Part shown: positions 33,149 through 42,188 of the stretch, piece by piece
Layout: each line of letters starts with the position of its first letter
Position numbering within the stretch: the first letter of the stretch is position 1
NCBI RefSeq assembly: GCF_029962485.1
Contig: NZ_CP073639.1
Span: 310,001 to 374,000 of the forward strand
Direction of reading: 5' to 3'
DNA length: 64,000 bases
Origin: Burkholderia cepacia
GTDB taxonomy: Bacteria > Pseudomonadota > Gammaproteobacteria > Burkholderiales > Burkholderiaceae
Made by a program: the position numbers and the translations under genes
The notes under the pieces: generated by a model
Databases searched by the model: none
Seen by the model: the letters and a program-made list of their open reading frames with translations, nothing else
Told to the model about the DNA's origin: nothing

Positions 33149-34597
33149 ATGACGTATGAAAAGGCAGAACTGGAACGTATTCTCGACGTTCAGCGTGCGG
33201 CATTCCTTGCCGAGGGCGGGGCGTCCGCGGAGGTGCGAAAGTCGCGGGTGGGGCGGCTCGCGATTGCCGTTCTTTCCAACATCGATGCGATTGCGGAAGC
33301 GCTCAATGCCGACTACGGTAACCGTCCGCCCGAACTGACCAAGGCGCTCGAAGCGCTGCCGTGGTCCGAGGACATTCTCTACACGCTCGACAACATCGAG
33401 AAATGGATGGAACCCGAAGCCATTCCGGGGGGCTTCATTCAGCAAAAACCCAAGGGCGTGGTCGGCGTAATGGGCGCGTGGAATTTTCCGATCACGCTCA
33501 CGTTCGAGCCGGCCCTGAGCGCGCTCGCCGCCGGGAACCGCGTCATGATGAATTTCCCGGAGTATCAGGTCAGAACCGGGCGCTTGCTGGCGACGATCCT
33601 GTCGGACACGTTTGATGAGGCGGAGGTGGCGTTCATCCACGGTGACCTGTCGACGTCGCAATCCTTCTCCGCGTTGCGGTTCGACCATCTCTTTTTCACC
33701 GGTTCGCCCAAGATCGGTTCGATCGTCGCGCAGGTGGCAGCCAGGAATCTCGTTCCCGTGACGACCGAGTTGGGCGGCAAGAATCCGGTTGTCGTCGCGC
33801 CCGATGCCGATCCGGATCTGGCGGCAAGCAGAATTGCGGCCACACGCGTCGTGAACGGAGGGCAGGTTTGCCTGTGTCCGGACTATGTCTGGGTACCCAG
33901 AGGCATCGTGACCGAGTTTGTTGATAAGCTTATTGATCAGTACAACTTTCTATTTGCTTCTTATCTGGATAATCCTGCAGTCGTTTCCATCGTCAACGAG
34001 CGAAATTTCGACCGAATCGTTGGCCTCGTGACCAATGCGACGGCGAAGGGTGCAAAAAAATACGTGGCAACGCCGGAAGGCGAGGCTGGGCGGCTGCCCG
34101 ATCGGGCGTCGCGCAAGATTCCGCCGACCATCCTGGTTGATGTTCCGGCGTCGGCAGAGATAACCGACGAAGAAGTATTTGGCCCGGTGCTCGTCGTGTA
34201 TGGATACGACGATCTGCAGGAGGCGATCGATTACATCGCGGCTCGCCCCGCGCCGCTTGCCGCCTACTGGTACGGCGACGACGGCGCAGATTTCCGGCGC
34301 TTCCTGGATCGCACGACGAGTGGCGGGGTCACGCGCAACGACGGGCTGTTGCATGCACTGCTTCCTGGCGCGCCGTTCGGTGGAATCGGAAACTCCGGCT
34401 CGGGCGCTTATCACGGCAAGACAGGATTCGATACGTTCACGCATCGCCGCCCGGTGGCCACGATCATGCGCCCTGACGGTGTCGCGAATCCGCTGGTGGG
34501 TGACGCGCTGGTGTCGGAGCAGATGCGGGGTTATCTCGACGGTTCGATTGCTGCCGTCATCAACGCGTTCGAGGCGCGACTGCCCGAGGCGAAATAA
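33149..34597 (+). CDS. Class 3-type aldehyde dehydrogenase (coniferyl aldehyde dehydrogenase-like)
   Basis: A 482-residue NAD(P)-dependent enzyme, start at 33149 after AAAGGGAACG. Active-site residues are present: Asn112 in AWNFP, Glu207 in TELGGKNP and nucleophile Cys241 in GGQVCLCPDY. EEVFGPVLVVYGYDDL and GGIGNSGSGAYHGKTGFDTF are typical of the ALDH3/coniferyl aldehyde branch. Here it most likely oxidises the aldehyde made by the divergent amine oxidase or by the PuuB-like enzyme downstream. The first of three plus-strand genes. Confidence 0.93.
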   Translation: MTYEKAELERILDVQRAAFLAEGGASAEVRKSRVGRLAIAVLSNIDAIAEALNADYGNRPPELTKALEALPWSEDILYTLDNIEKWMEPEAIPGGFIQQKPKGVVGVMGAWNFPITLTFEPALSALAAGNRVMMNFPEYQVRTGRLLATILSDTFDEAEVAFIHGDLSTSQSFSALRFDHLFFTGSPKIGSIVAQVAARNLVPVTTELGGKNPVVVAPDADPDLAASRIAATRVVNGGQVCLCPDYVWVPRGIVTEFVDKLIDQYNFLFASYLDNPAVVSIVNERNFDRIVGLVTNATAKGAKKYVATPEGEAGRLPDRASRKIPPTILVDVPASAEITDEEVFGPVLVVYGYDDLQEAIDYIAARPAPLAAYWYGDDGADFRRFLDRTTSGGVTRNDGLLHALLPGAPFGGIGNSGSGAYHGKTGFDTFTHRRPVATIMRPDGVANPLVGDALVSEQMRGYLDGSIAAVINAFEARLPEAK

Positions 34598-34697
34598 GCC
34601 GTCACTGCCGCGATGTCACGTTGCAGATTTTCAATGAAAGCGCTGCCTGGAGAAATGGATTCGGCCGAGGCACGCGTTGTGTGAGGTAACTATTTCC

Positions 34698-35195
34698 ATG
34701 ATTACCAGTCATTTTGCCAAGGGATTCAAAGGCGAAATCCAGAATCGGGCATTTGCAATTCGTGCCATTGCGCGTCTAGCAAATCGTCTCGATGGTGATC
34801 CGCGTCAATCGCTTTGGGCGGCTTATCTGAGGCTGGAAGAATTCAATGCCCCCATCTATCGTCAAGCAGCAGCCCGATGGGGGCTCGACGTGGCACCCGA
34901 TACCGGCACGCTGCTCAAGGCGTGGGTGATCAGCTCGGTTCCGAAATTGCTGCTAAGGCCGTTCCTGAAGCTCGTGTACTCGAAAACGGTCGTCTATTGC
35001 GAGGAGTTGCGCCGACTCAGAAATATCGGCCCATCGGATTGCAGGGATTTTCTGGATTACATGGTCGAACAGGAAGATCTGCAGATCGAGATGATGCGTC
35101 TGTCGCTTGACGGACAGGATGCCGTTCTGGCTCGAAAGGTTGATTCTTTCGTCAAAAAGTACGATGGAAAATTCATGCTCGAAAAGCGTGGATGA
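34698..35195 (+). CDS. Helical protein of unknown function in amine catabolism operon
   Basis: A 165-residue protein from the ATG at 34698 (an in-frame TTG at 34677 is the alternative). Predicted mostly helical, with SLWAAYLRLEEFNAPIYRQA and FLDYMVEQEDLQIEMMRLSL. The spacing of Glu-rich helices recalls ferritin-like four-helix bundles, but the canonical E/EXXH metal motifs are not complete. It has no signal peptide; one moderately hydrophobic stretch, SSVPKLLLRPFLKLVY, might touch membrane. It lies 100 bases after the aldehyde dehydrogenase gene and 66 before the PuuB-like gene. Family not recognised. Confidence 0.68.
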   Translation: MITSHFAKGFKGEIQNRAFAIRAIARLANRLDGDPRQSLWAAYLRLEEFNAPIYRQAAARWGLDVAPDTGTLLKAWVISSVPKLLLRPFLKLVYSKTVVYCEELRRLRNIGPSDCRDFLDYMVEQEDLQIEMMRLSLDGQDAVLARKVDSFVKKYDGKFMLEKRG

Positions 35196-35261
35196 AAGCA
35201 GGTGTAATTAAAGCGGCCCGGGCTGTTCCGGAGTCTGATCCCGTCAAGCGAAAACACCACC

Positions 35262-36623
35262 ATGGCATTTGATCAAGCATCGCTGCTTCAAAGCAGATCG
35301 TTCTGGCAGCACGCGTATGGCGAGTACGCACCGAATCCGCCCTTGACGGAAGATCTCAAGGTTGACGTTGCGATCGTCGGCGGAGGCTTCACGGGGCTGA
35401 ACACCGCATGGCAGTTCAAAAAAGACCACCCCAATGCACGCGTGGTCGTGCTTGAAGCCGCTATCGTCGGCTTTGGCGCCAGCGGCCGCAACGCAGGGTT
35501 CAGCACGAAGATGTTCGGTCTCGAACCCGAGATGGTCCTGCTGCGCTGGGGCAAGCAGAAAACGATCGATGCCCATCGCTATCTGAAGCTCGCGGTAGCC
35601 CATACCAGGCAACTGATCGAGGAAAACGACTTTCAGTCGGAGTACCGCCACAGTGGGCTGGTGCGCGCCACTTATACGAAGCAGCAGCTGGGCCGAATGC
35701 AGAAGACCTACGCGTTGTTTCAGAAGCTGGGCATCGACGAGGACATGGTGTGGCGCAGCGCGGAGCAGTTTCAGCAGGACTTCCATTCGGCACGCTTTGC
35801 GGGCGGCATCTACGAGTCCGGGACGGGATACCTCAATCCCTGCAAGCAGGTGCGGGCGCTCAAGTCCCTGGCGGAATCCGCCGGTGTTTCCGTGTACGAG
35901 ACGACCCAGGTCACGAACATGGAAAGGACATCGTCCGCGATCCTGGTTACGACACCGCACGGAAAGATCACGGCGGACAAGCTGGTCGTCGCGACCAACG
36001 CCTACTCTCGTGAAGCGCCCGGCCCGGAGCGGCTGCGCACGCGCCAGTATCCCCTCTGGACCTATCAGGTCGTCACCGAGCCGTTGAGCGCTGCGCAATG
36101 GGACAGCATCGGCTGGAACGACCGGCAATCATTCGGCGACAACCGGCAGATGCTGCACTACTTCAGGCCGACGGCTGACGGCCGGATCATCATGGGCGGC
36201 GGCGACGTGATCGTGCACCGGACAGCCGCTTCGGAAGAGGTTTCCGCGCCGCTGGCCTGGCAGCATTGCGAAGCTCATCTGAAATGGATCTACCCGCAAC
36301 TGAAGCACACACGCATCGACTATCGATGGGGCGGCCCGGTCTCGGTCACGTTGGACATGGCGCCCGAAATCAGCTTCATCGACGACGAACGCATCATCTA
36401 TTCGGGCGGATGCTTCGGTCATGGTGTCGCGTTGACGCATCTGAACGGCCGGACCATCGCCGATCTGCTTGGCGGGAAACAATCCGAGCTGACGGATTTC
36501 TGGATCGTGAACCGGAAGTCGTTGTCGATGACGAGCGACACGCTCTCGTATCTCGGTGGCAGGGTCGCGCGTCAGGCACTGAAATCCTGGGATTGGTGGG
36601 AGGAGAAGGCGCTGAAAAAGTGA
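35262..36623 (+). CDS. FAD-dependent oxidoreductase, DAO/PuuB-like
   Basis: A 453-residue enzyme of the D-amino acid oxidase superfamily. The FAD motif VAIVGGGFTGLNTAWQFKKD lies near residue 36, followed by VVLEAAIVGFGASGRNAGF. RQYPLWTYQVVTEPL and GGCFGHGVALTHLNGRTIAD are typical of gamma-glutamylputrescine oxidoreductase and related proteins. No puuA-type ligase is nearby, so the substrate may be another amine. It shares the transcription unit with the aldehyde dehydrogenase. It converges on the GlxA-type regulator at 36637. Confidence 0.9.
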   Translation: MAFDQASLLQSRSFWQHAYGEYAPNPPLTEDLKVDVAIVGGGFTGLNTAWQFKKDHPNARVVVLEAAIVGFGASGRNAGFSTKMFGLEPEMVLLRWGKQKTIDAHRYLKLAVAHTRQLIEENDFQSEYRHSGLVRATYTKQQLGRMQKTYALFQKLGIDEDMVWRSAEQFQQDFHSARFAGGIYESGTGYLNPCKQVRALKSLAESAGVSVYETTQVTNMERTSSAILVTTPHGKITADKLVVATNAYSREAPGPERLRTRQYPLWTYQVVTEPLSAAQWDSIGWNDRQSFGDNRQMLHYFRPTADGRIIMGGGDVIVHRTAASEEVSAPLAWQHCEAHLKWIYPQLKHTRIDYRWGGPVSVTLDMAPEISFIDDERIIYSGGCFGHGVALTHLNGRTIADLLGGKQSELTDFWIVNRKSLSMTSDTLSYLGGRVARQALKSWDWWEEKALKK

Positions 36624-36636
36624 AGCGAATCGTGCT

Positions 36637-37572
36637 TCAGCGCGTCCGCAGCGCCGATGGCGGCACGCCCAGCAGGCGCTGGAAGCTGCGGCGCAGGTTC
36701 TCGGTGTCGCCGAAGCCGCATTCGTGCGCTACGCGCTGTAGTGACGCCGCGCCGCTTTCGAGCGCAGCGCGCGCGGCTTCCACACGCAGTTTTTCCACGG
36801 CCTTTGCCGGCGTGAGACCTGTTTCGGCCTGAAACGCACGGGCGAAGTGGCGCGGGCTCATGCACGCGCGTTCGGCCAGATCGCCGACGCGGTGACGCGC
36901 CGCGAGGTTGCGGCGGACGTGATCGAGCAGTGGCTTGAAGCGGCCGCTCGCGCAGTTCATTTCCATCAGCGCGGAAAACTGCGACTGGCCGCCGGGACGC
37001 CGGTAGTAGACCACCAGCTGGCGCGCGACGAGGCGCGCGACCTGCTCGCCGAGGTCGTTGCCGACCAGCGCGAGCGCGAGATCGATGCCGGCGCTGATGC
37101 CGGCACTGGTCCAGAACGGACCATCCTCCACGAAGATGCGATCGGGCTCCAGGTGCACCTGGGGAAACTGGCGTGCAAATTGTTCGCTGCAGGACCAGTG
37201 CGTGGTTGCGCGCCGATTGTCGAGCACGCCCGCCGCTGCCAACAGCAGGCTGCCCGAGCACACGCTCGTCACGCGCGTGCCGCGTCGCGCGCAGCGCTGC
37301 ACGAAGCGCAGCAGGCGCGGATCGGACATGCGGTCGTCCATGTTGTCGCCGCCGGCGACGAGCAGCGTGTCGATCGTGCTGGCCGGAGGCAATGCCTCGG
37401 CGGCCCAGCTGACACCGGACGAGCTGCGCACGAGGCCGGCCTGCGCGGCGATGGTGCGCAGCGTGTAGTGACCTTGGCGATAGCGGCCGGCGATTTCGAA
37501 CGCGGCAATGGGGCCGGCCGCGTCGAGCAACTGGAAGTCGGGGTAGACGAGTACGGCGACGCGATGAGGCAT
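36637..37572 (-). CDS. GlxA-family regulator (DJ-1/PfpI domain plus AraC HTH)
   Basis: A 311-residue protein from the start at 37572; the frame continues upstream without support. Residues 1-180 form a DJ-1/PfpI domain with VTSVCSGSLLLAAAGVLD at the nucleophile-elbow position. Residues 205-305 hold two AraC helix-turn-helix units (LAERACMSPRHFARAFQAET and VAHECGFGDTENLRRSF). The divergent gene at 37661 encodes a stand-alone DJ-1 protein and is the likely target, separated by 88 bases. Confidence 0.93.
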   Translation of the reverse strand: MPHRVAVLVYPDFQLLDAAGPIAAFEIAGRYRQGHYTLRTIAAQAGLVRSSSGVSWAAEALPPASTIDTLLVAGGDNMDDRMSDPRLLRFVQRCARRGTRVTSVCSGSLLLAAAGVLDNRRATTHWSCSEQFARQFPQVHLEPDRIFVEDGPFWTSAGISAGIDLALALVGNDLGEQVARLVARQLVVYYRRPGGQSQFSALMEMNCASGRFKPLLDHVRRNLAARHRVGDLAERACMSPRHFARAFQAETGLTPAKAVEKLRVEAARAALESGAASLQRVAHECGFGDTENLRRSFQRLLGVPPSALRTR

Positions 37573-37660
37573 GGCAGGAAAAGTGGGAAGGGCGACATTG
37601 CAGCCAGCACGATAGAGCGCGACCCTGTGGGTGTCAATCCACCACCAGGAGATTCGTGCA

Positions 37661-38350
37661 ATGACTGCTGCACCGTACGTGGTTGTCTTCGCGCTGTTCG
37701 AGAACGTCACACAACTGGATTTCGCCGGCCCCTACGAGGTGTTCCTGCGCCTGCCCGGCGCGCAATGCGTGATGGCGTCGTCGACGGGCGGGACGATCGA
37801 GGCCGACGGCGGCCTCACGATCGCGAACGTCCGGCGCCTGGCCGACATCCCGCATGCGGACCTGGTGTGCGTGCCGGGTGGCCTCGGCGTGATCGAGGCG
37901 ATGGGCGATGAGGAATACGTGCGCGAGCTGCGCCGGCTGGCAGAGGGCGCGCGCTATGTCACGTCGGTGTGCACCGGCTCGCTGTTGTTGGGTGCGGCAG
38001 GGTTGCTGCGCGGCAAGCGGGCCGCTTGTCATTGGTCATGGCGCGATCTGGTGCCGGCGTTCGGCGCGACCGTCGACGAGGCACGCGTGGTGCGCGACGG
38101 GAATCTGATCACCGGTGGCGGCGTGACGGCGGGCATCGACATGGCGCTGACGGTGATGGCGGAAATTGCGGGGGCCGTGCATGCGCAGTCGGTGCAGCTG
38201 TGCATCGAGTACGCGCCTGCGCCGCCGTTCGACAGCGGCCGGCCGGAGCGCGCCGCGCCCGATATTCTGGAGGCGGTGACCGCGCAACTGGGGCGCATGA
38301 GGCTGGACCGCTACGATGCGGTGGAGCAGGCGGCGAGGGCGCTTGGATGA
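37661..38350 (+). CDS. DJ-1/PfpI family protein (isonitrile hydratase-like)
   Basis: A 229-residue protein with ATG at 37661 and AGGAG nine bases upstream. The DJ-1 fold shows LFENVTQLDFAGPYEVFLRL at the N-terminus and the nucleophile in SVCTGSLLLGAAGLLRGKRA. ACHWSWRDLVPAFGA follows, as in Pseudomonas isonitrile hydratase (InhA). GNLITGGGVTAGIDMAL completes the pattern. It may hydrate isonitriles to N-substituted formamides, or act as a glyoxalase- or protease-like relative. Confidence 0.88.
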   Translation: MTAAPYVVVFALFENVTQLDFAGPYEVFLRLPGAQCVMASSTGGTIEADGGLTIANVRRLADIPHADLVCVPGGLGVIEAMGDEEYVRELRRLAEGARYVTSVCTGSLLLGAAGLLRGKRAACHWSWRDLVPAFGATVDEARVVRDGNLITGGGVTAGIDMALTVMAEIAGAVHAQSVQLCIEYAPAPPFDSGRPERAAPDILEAVTAQLGRMRLDRYDAVEQAARALG

Positions 38351-38421
38351 TCGGAGGCGGCTGCCCGCCAGTCGGTGTCGATTTCGCGAGTTCGAAGTCG
38401 GGTAGCAAGAAAACATTGCCC

Positions 38422-38459
38422 GTCGATCAACCGCCCGCAATTGCAGACGGTTGATCGAC
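38422..38459. terminator. 12-bp perfect inverted repeat between convergent genes
   Basis: GTCGATCAACCG (38422-38433) and CGGTTGATCGAC (38448-38459) with a 14-base loop. It lies between the DJ-1 gene and zmpA, whose transcripts converge, so it may serve as a two-way terminator. There is no T run on either side. Confidence 0.5.
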
Positions 38460-38583
38460 CCCGGCCCGTCATTCGCCTGAGCGTCGCGTGAGCTCATTCG
38501 GTCCGGCTCGCTTTCCTTCGAAGCGAAGTACCGAAGCGCTGCTACGCGATCTCCGGGCGTTCAACGGGCTCACACACGCGCCG

Positions 38584-40281
38584 TCAATTCACCCCGACCG
38601 CACTCCAGGCGCGTGCGACCGTTGCGCTTTCGGCCGAATTCGCGCCGTACAGGTCGTTTGCCGCCTGGATCGACGCCCGTCGTGCGTTCGGGTAGCTCGA
38701 GTTGGCGTTCAGGTACACGGTCAGCGTGCGGTACCAGATCTTGCCGGCCTTCTCGCGGCCGAGGCCGCCGAAGGTCGTGTCGCCGTTGCAGACCAGTTGC
38801 GTCCTCGACAGGCCGGTGTCGGTCGACGGCACCGCCGGGCCTTCCGACAGCAGGTAGAAGAAGCGGTTGCCGACGCCCGACGTGAAGTGCGGATCGTGGC
38901 GCGGATTCGACCACGAGAAGCCGCCGGACGGGTAGCAGCTGAACGACCGGCCGTCGAGATCCTGCTTGTACATCTTGCGCAGGCCGCCGCTCACCACGCG
39001 CGCCCCGATCACGTAGTTGCCGGGATCGTTCGGGTTGTTCGCGTAGTACTTCACGAGCGTGCCGAAAATGTCGGACGTCGATTCGTTCAGGCCGCCCGCG
39101 TCCCCCGAATAGTTCAGGTTGGCGGTGGCCTCGGTCACGCCGTGACTCATCTCGTGCCCGGCGACATCGACTGAAACGACCGGTTTCGGCAGGCGGGTGC
39201 CCGGATCGCCGTCGCCATACACCATCACGTGCGACGACAGCCATGCCGCGTTCGCGCCGGTCGTGCCGCTGCCGGTGTTGAATACCACGTGAGCGTAGCT
39301 CTTCACGCCGCGGCCGTCGTTGAAGATGCCGTTGCGGTTGTGCGTGGTCTTGTAGTAGTCCCAAGTCAATGCAAGACCATAGTCGATGTCCGCAGCGACA
39401 GTCTGTCGGTCGGTCGTCGTGTTGTTGCCCCACACGTTCGTGCTGCTCGTGAAGATCGGCAGGTCGGTCGCTTGCTCGACATCGTCCGAGCTCAGGCCGC
39501 GACCGTCGTAGACCGAGCCGCTGCCGCGACTCGGATCGAGCATCCGGTACGCGTTCGTGCCGGTCTGGTCCGTGGTGAGCGTCAGGTTGCCGTAGTACAG
39601 CGAGCGGCCGGTGCCGGTCGCGGCGGCGGTCTTGATCAGGTCCTGCGCGTCGAGCACGGTGCCGGTGCGCGCGTCGACGTAGTACAGCACCGCATCGCCG
39701 TGCGCATCGGTCGCCTTGCCGTATACGCGCACCGCATAGGCCAGAACGGGTGCGGCATCGCGTGCGAACACGACGAGCTCCGCGTCATCGACGCGGCGGA
39801 CGTCCGAGTTGAAACGCGCGGCCGCGATGTGCCTGGCCTTGACCGTGCCGACGTCGGGCGCGTTGCGTACCACCGAGCGGTTTCCGACCTTGCCGATCGT
39901 GGCGGCGAGATTGATCGGCGCGAGCTGGGTCAGGCTCGCTTGCTTCAACTGCCCCTTGCTCGAATGGACGACAACGTCGCCGCCTATCACGGGCAGGCCC
40001 GCGTAGAAGCGATCGAAGCGCACGTGCTCGGTGCCGTCGGGATCGACGATCACGTCGCGTACCTGGAACTGATCGCTGTCCGTGGGCGCGTTCGCCTGTG
40101 GCCCCGCGAACTTCAACGTGCGTGCTGTGCCGCCGGTAGCCAGGCTGAAGGCGGACGGGTTCTGCTGGATCAGTTGCAGCGCCTTGTCGACCGCGGCCGA
40201 CTGGTCGCCGGCCTGGGCAAAAGCGCTGAGACTCGCGACGGTAATCGCGGTGATGGGCAGCAGTCGAGACAGTTTCTTCAT
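38584..40281 (-). CDS. zmpA: M4-family extracellular zinc metalloprotease ZmpA
   Basis: A 565-residue preproenzyme, equal in length to B. cenocepacia ZmpA. Start at 40281 after GGGGAA. The signal peptide is about residues 1-25, then an FTP/PepSY propeptide to about residue 210. The thermolysin-type catalytic domain has zinc ligands His376 and His380 with catalytic Glu377 (AGHEMSHG), third ligand Glu400 (GGLNESTSD) and the transition-state His465 in DPHFTSGVGN. It is secreted, self-processed, and degrades host matrix and immune proteins. In the cepacia complex it is under CepIR quorum sensing; no clear cep box was identified upstream. Confidence 0.95.
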   Translation of the reverse strand: MKKLSRLLPITAITVASLSAFAQAGDQSAAVDKALQLIQQNPSAFSLATGGTARTLKFAGPQANAPTDSDQFQVRDVIVDPDGTEHVRFDRFYAGLPVIGGDVVVHSSKGQLKQASLTQLAPINLAATIGKVGNRSVVRNAPDVGTVKARHIAAARFNSDVRRVDDAELVVFARDAAPVLAYAVRVYGKATDAHGDAVLYYVDARTGTVLDAQDLIKTAAATGTGRSLYYGNLTLTTDQTGTNAYRMLDPSRGSGSVYDGRGLSSDDVEQATDLPIFTSSTNVWGNNTTTDRQTVAADIDYGLALTWDYYKTTHNRNGIFNDGRGVKSYAHVVFNTGSGTTGANAAWLSSHVMVYGDGDPGTRLPKPVVSVDVAGHEMSHGVTEATANLNYSGDAGGLNESTSDIFGTLVKYYANNPNDPGNYVIGARVVSGGLRKMYKQDLDGRSFSCYPSGGFSWSNPRHDPHFTSGVGNRFFYLLSEGPAVPSTDTGLSRTQLVCNGDTTFGGLGREKAGKIWYRTLTVYLNANSSYPNARRASIQAANDLYGANSAESATVARAWSAVGVN

Positions 40282-41005
40282 GTAATTCCCCAGATTATGA
40301 ATGGGTTTGTGCGAGGAATGAATCAAGTGAAGACTTCTATATAAGACATGTCGCGAACAGCAGAGGCATGCTAGAGGGTTGTTTTTATAATTACAAGATA
40401 TTTCCAGTTGGATTAAATTTTCATGTCGCTATCGTTAATCAAGTCATGATTTGGTGAGGAATTTGAAATGGTCGCGTCGGCTGCACCGGAGGCGTCGGTA
40501 ACGTCGCGTCGAGGAGGGGGGCGGCGCGCTTGTGGTGCGCGGAGAAAGGCGGAAGGGATGGTCGAGGTTAAGTAGAGTTGAAACTGGAGTCGGAACTTGC
40601 TTTATTAAATATTGATTTTGATTGTTTCCGATCGGTGCGCCTCCATGAAGGTGGATAATGCTGGCGATATTTGATCTTCTTGATAACGATGCATTGAATT
40701 CGCAGTGAACGTCTAACCGACGATGGCATCGTTGCGAAATTTGGAATGTGAGCCGGTGAAGTATCTTGTGGCCGTGTTGGGGGGGCTTTGATTCCCGTGC
40801 GCTTTTCCGGCTAGGTGATCTTAAGCGGGGCAAAGCTCTGGACTGCAGCCATAAATATTTATCATTTTAAATCAGCATGTTAGTGATCTGTATATCAACG
40901 GCGGATCGAGTTCGGACTAATACCCGGCGGCATGCATTCAACGCGTCGCTTCCCTTGAAACCAACGACGCGGCCCGGGTGTTGCCGGGCCGCGCAAGTGG
41001 TTCCA
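40282..41005. other. Intergenic region, 724 bases, AT-rich
   Basis: It is the upstream region of zmpA (minus strand) and the downstream side of the cupin gene. It is AT-rich near 40370-40450 and 40840-40900. It contains copy A of a diverged repeat at 40785-40895. The minus-strand frame 40444-40833 is Arg/Ser-rich and not called. Confidence 0.45.
40785..40895. repeat. Diverged ~105-bp repeat, copy A
   Basis: The first 31 bases match 43258-43288 at 26 positions by eye (core GCTTTGATT, CCGTGC, TTCCGG, TAGG). The far end shares TATCATT and AAATCAG in the same order and spacing. Both copies have the same orientation. Confidence 0.6.
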
Positions 41006-41410
41006 TTACTTCACCGGCGTGAGGACCGGCGCCCCCTTGTTCTTGATCAGGAACACGACGAATTTTGCCGGCTTCGTGCTGCTGGCGTTCCGTCCGACCG
41101 TGTGCACGTCTTCCGGGCCTTCATGGAACGTGTCGCCAGCATGGAGCGTGACCGTCTTGCCGCCGTTCAGACCCATCACGATGCTGCCGTCGAGCACGTA
41201 GACGAATGCGTGTGCGTCGTGGCGATGGACGGGGTCGACGCTGCCGGGCGGATAGTCCACGACGATCATCTCGACTTCCTTGCCCGGATATTCGGGCAAG
41301 GGCTCCGTGGTCAGCTGCGTAACTTTGGCTTGCGGTGCGGCGGCGGCCGGCTGAGCGGGCATCAGCAGCGACAGCGCAAGCGGTGCAAGCGCGAGCACGA
41401 TGCGTTTCAT
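41006..41410 (-). CDS. Secreted cupin-domain protein
   Basis: A 134-residue protein with a signal peptide (MKRIVLALAPLALSLLMPAQ, cleavage near AAAA at 22-25). A single cupin domain follows, with metal-ligand motif HRHDAHAFVYVLDG and second motif GPEDVHTVGRN. Small periplasmic cupins of this type have no firm function; binding of a metal and an oxidised small molecule is likely. The gene is four bases downstream of the AhpD-like gene on the same strand, so they form an operon. Confidence 0.88.
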   Translation of the reverse strand: MKRIVLALAPLALSLLMPAQPAAAAPQAKVTQLTTEPLPEYPGKEVEMIVVDYPPGSVDPVHRHDAHAFVYVLDGSIVMGLNGGKTVTLHAGDTFHEGPEDVHTVGRNASSTKPAKFVVFLIKNKGAPVLTPVK

Positions 41411-41414
41411 GTCG

Positions 41415-41894
41415 TTACTCCAGGTTGGCCTTGTCGAGCCCGAACATCTTGTCGAACGAGCCGGGCACGATGCGGAACGCGACATTCAGCCGGTTCCAGC
41501 TGTTGATCGCCCCCACGAGGAAGGTGAGATCCGACAGTTCCTTCTCGGAGAAGTGGGCCCGCACGCGTTCGTACAGATCGTCCGGCACACCGTGCGACGA
41601 CAGATGTGTCAGCGCCTCGGTCCATTCGAGTGCGGCGCGCTCGCGCGGCGAGAACAGCGGCGACTCGCGCCAGATCGCGACGTGATGCACGCGCAGTTCG
41701 CGCTCACCGTGGATCTTCGCCATCTTGATGTGCATGTCGACGCAGAACGCGCAGCCGTTGAGCTGCGACGCCCGAATCTCGACGAGCTCGCGGACCGGCA
41801 CCTCGATCGTCGTTTTCTGAAGCAGCCCGTCGAGTTCGACGAGCTTCTTGGTTAGCTCCGGCGATTGCTGAAAGTAGTTGATACGTTGTGTCAT
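41415..41894 (-). CDS. AhpD-like carboxymuconolactone decarboxylase family protein
   Basis: A 159-residue protein with start at 41894 and AGGAG eight bases upstream. The redox motif EX11CX2CX3H is complete: Glu36, Cys48, Cys51 and His55 in NGCAFCVDMH. It therefore acts like an alkylhydroperoxidase D partner. It is a distant paralogue of the protein at 8896-9438. First gene of the two-gene operon with the cupin. Confidence 0.92.
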   Translation of the reverse strand: MTQRINYFQQSPELTKKLVELDGLLQKTTIEVPVRELVEIRASQLNGCAFCVDMHIKMAKIHGERELRVHHVAIWRESPLFSPRERAALEWTEALTHLSSHGVPDDLYERVRAHFSEKELSDLTFLVGAINSWNRLNVAFRIVPGSFDKMFGLDKANLE

Positions 41895-42188
41895 GATACG
41901 TTCTCCTGATTTTCTGAAGCTGGACTATCGATCCTGCATATGACCATTCATTGCACGACCGCCCCGCAAGCCATCGTAATCGCGGGGCTCGCGGGCCAGT
42001 AGTGCCGGCAAGGTGCGCACTCTGTTGCCGCTTCGGCACCAATCGCGCGGCAGGTGCGTGGGTGCGCCATTGACGTTCCGCTGTCGACGTTCGTTACCCC
42101 GACACGGCGACGACCCCGCAGATTCCTTGCCGCGCCATCTTCGTATAAGGGACACCGGCGCTCCGCGACCTGCCGGTCGACGCCCGGG

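Noticed and set aside
40282..40600. CepR (quorum-sensing) box upstream of zmpA
   Set aside because: zmpA is known to be quorum-regulated, but no convincing dyad of the cep-box type was found by eye.
40444..40833. 129-codon minus-strand frame upstream of zmpA
   Set aside because: Arg/Ser/His-rich composition and no domain; it overlaps repeat copy A and looks fortuitous.
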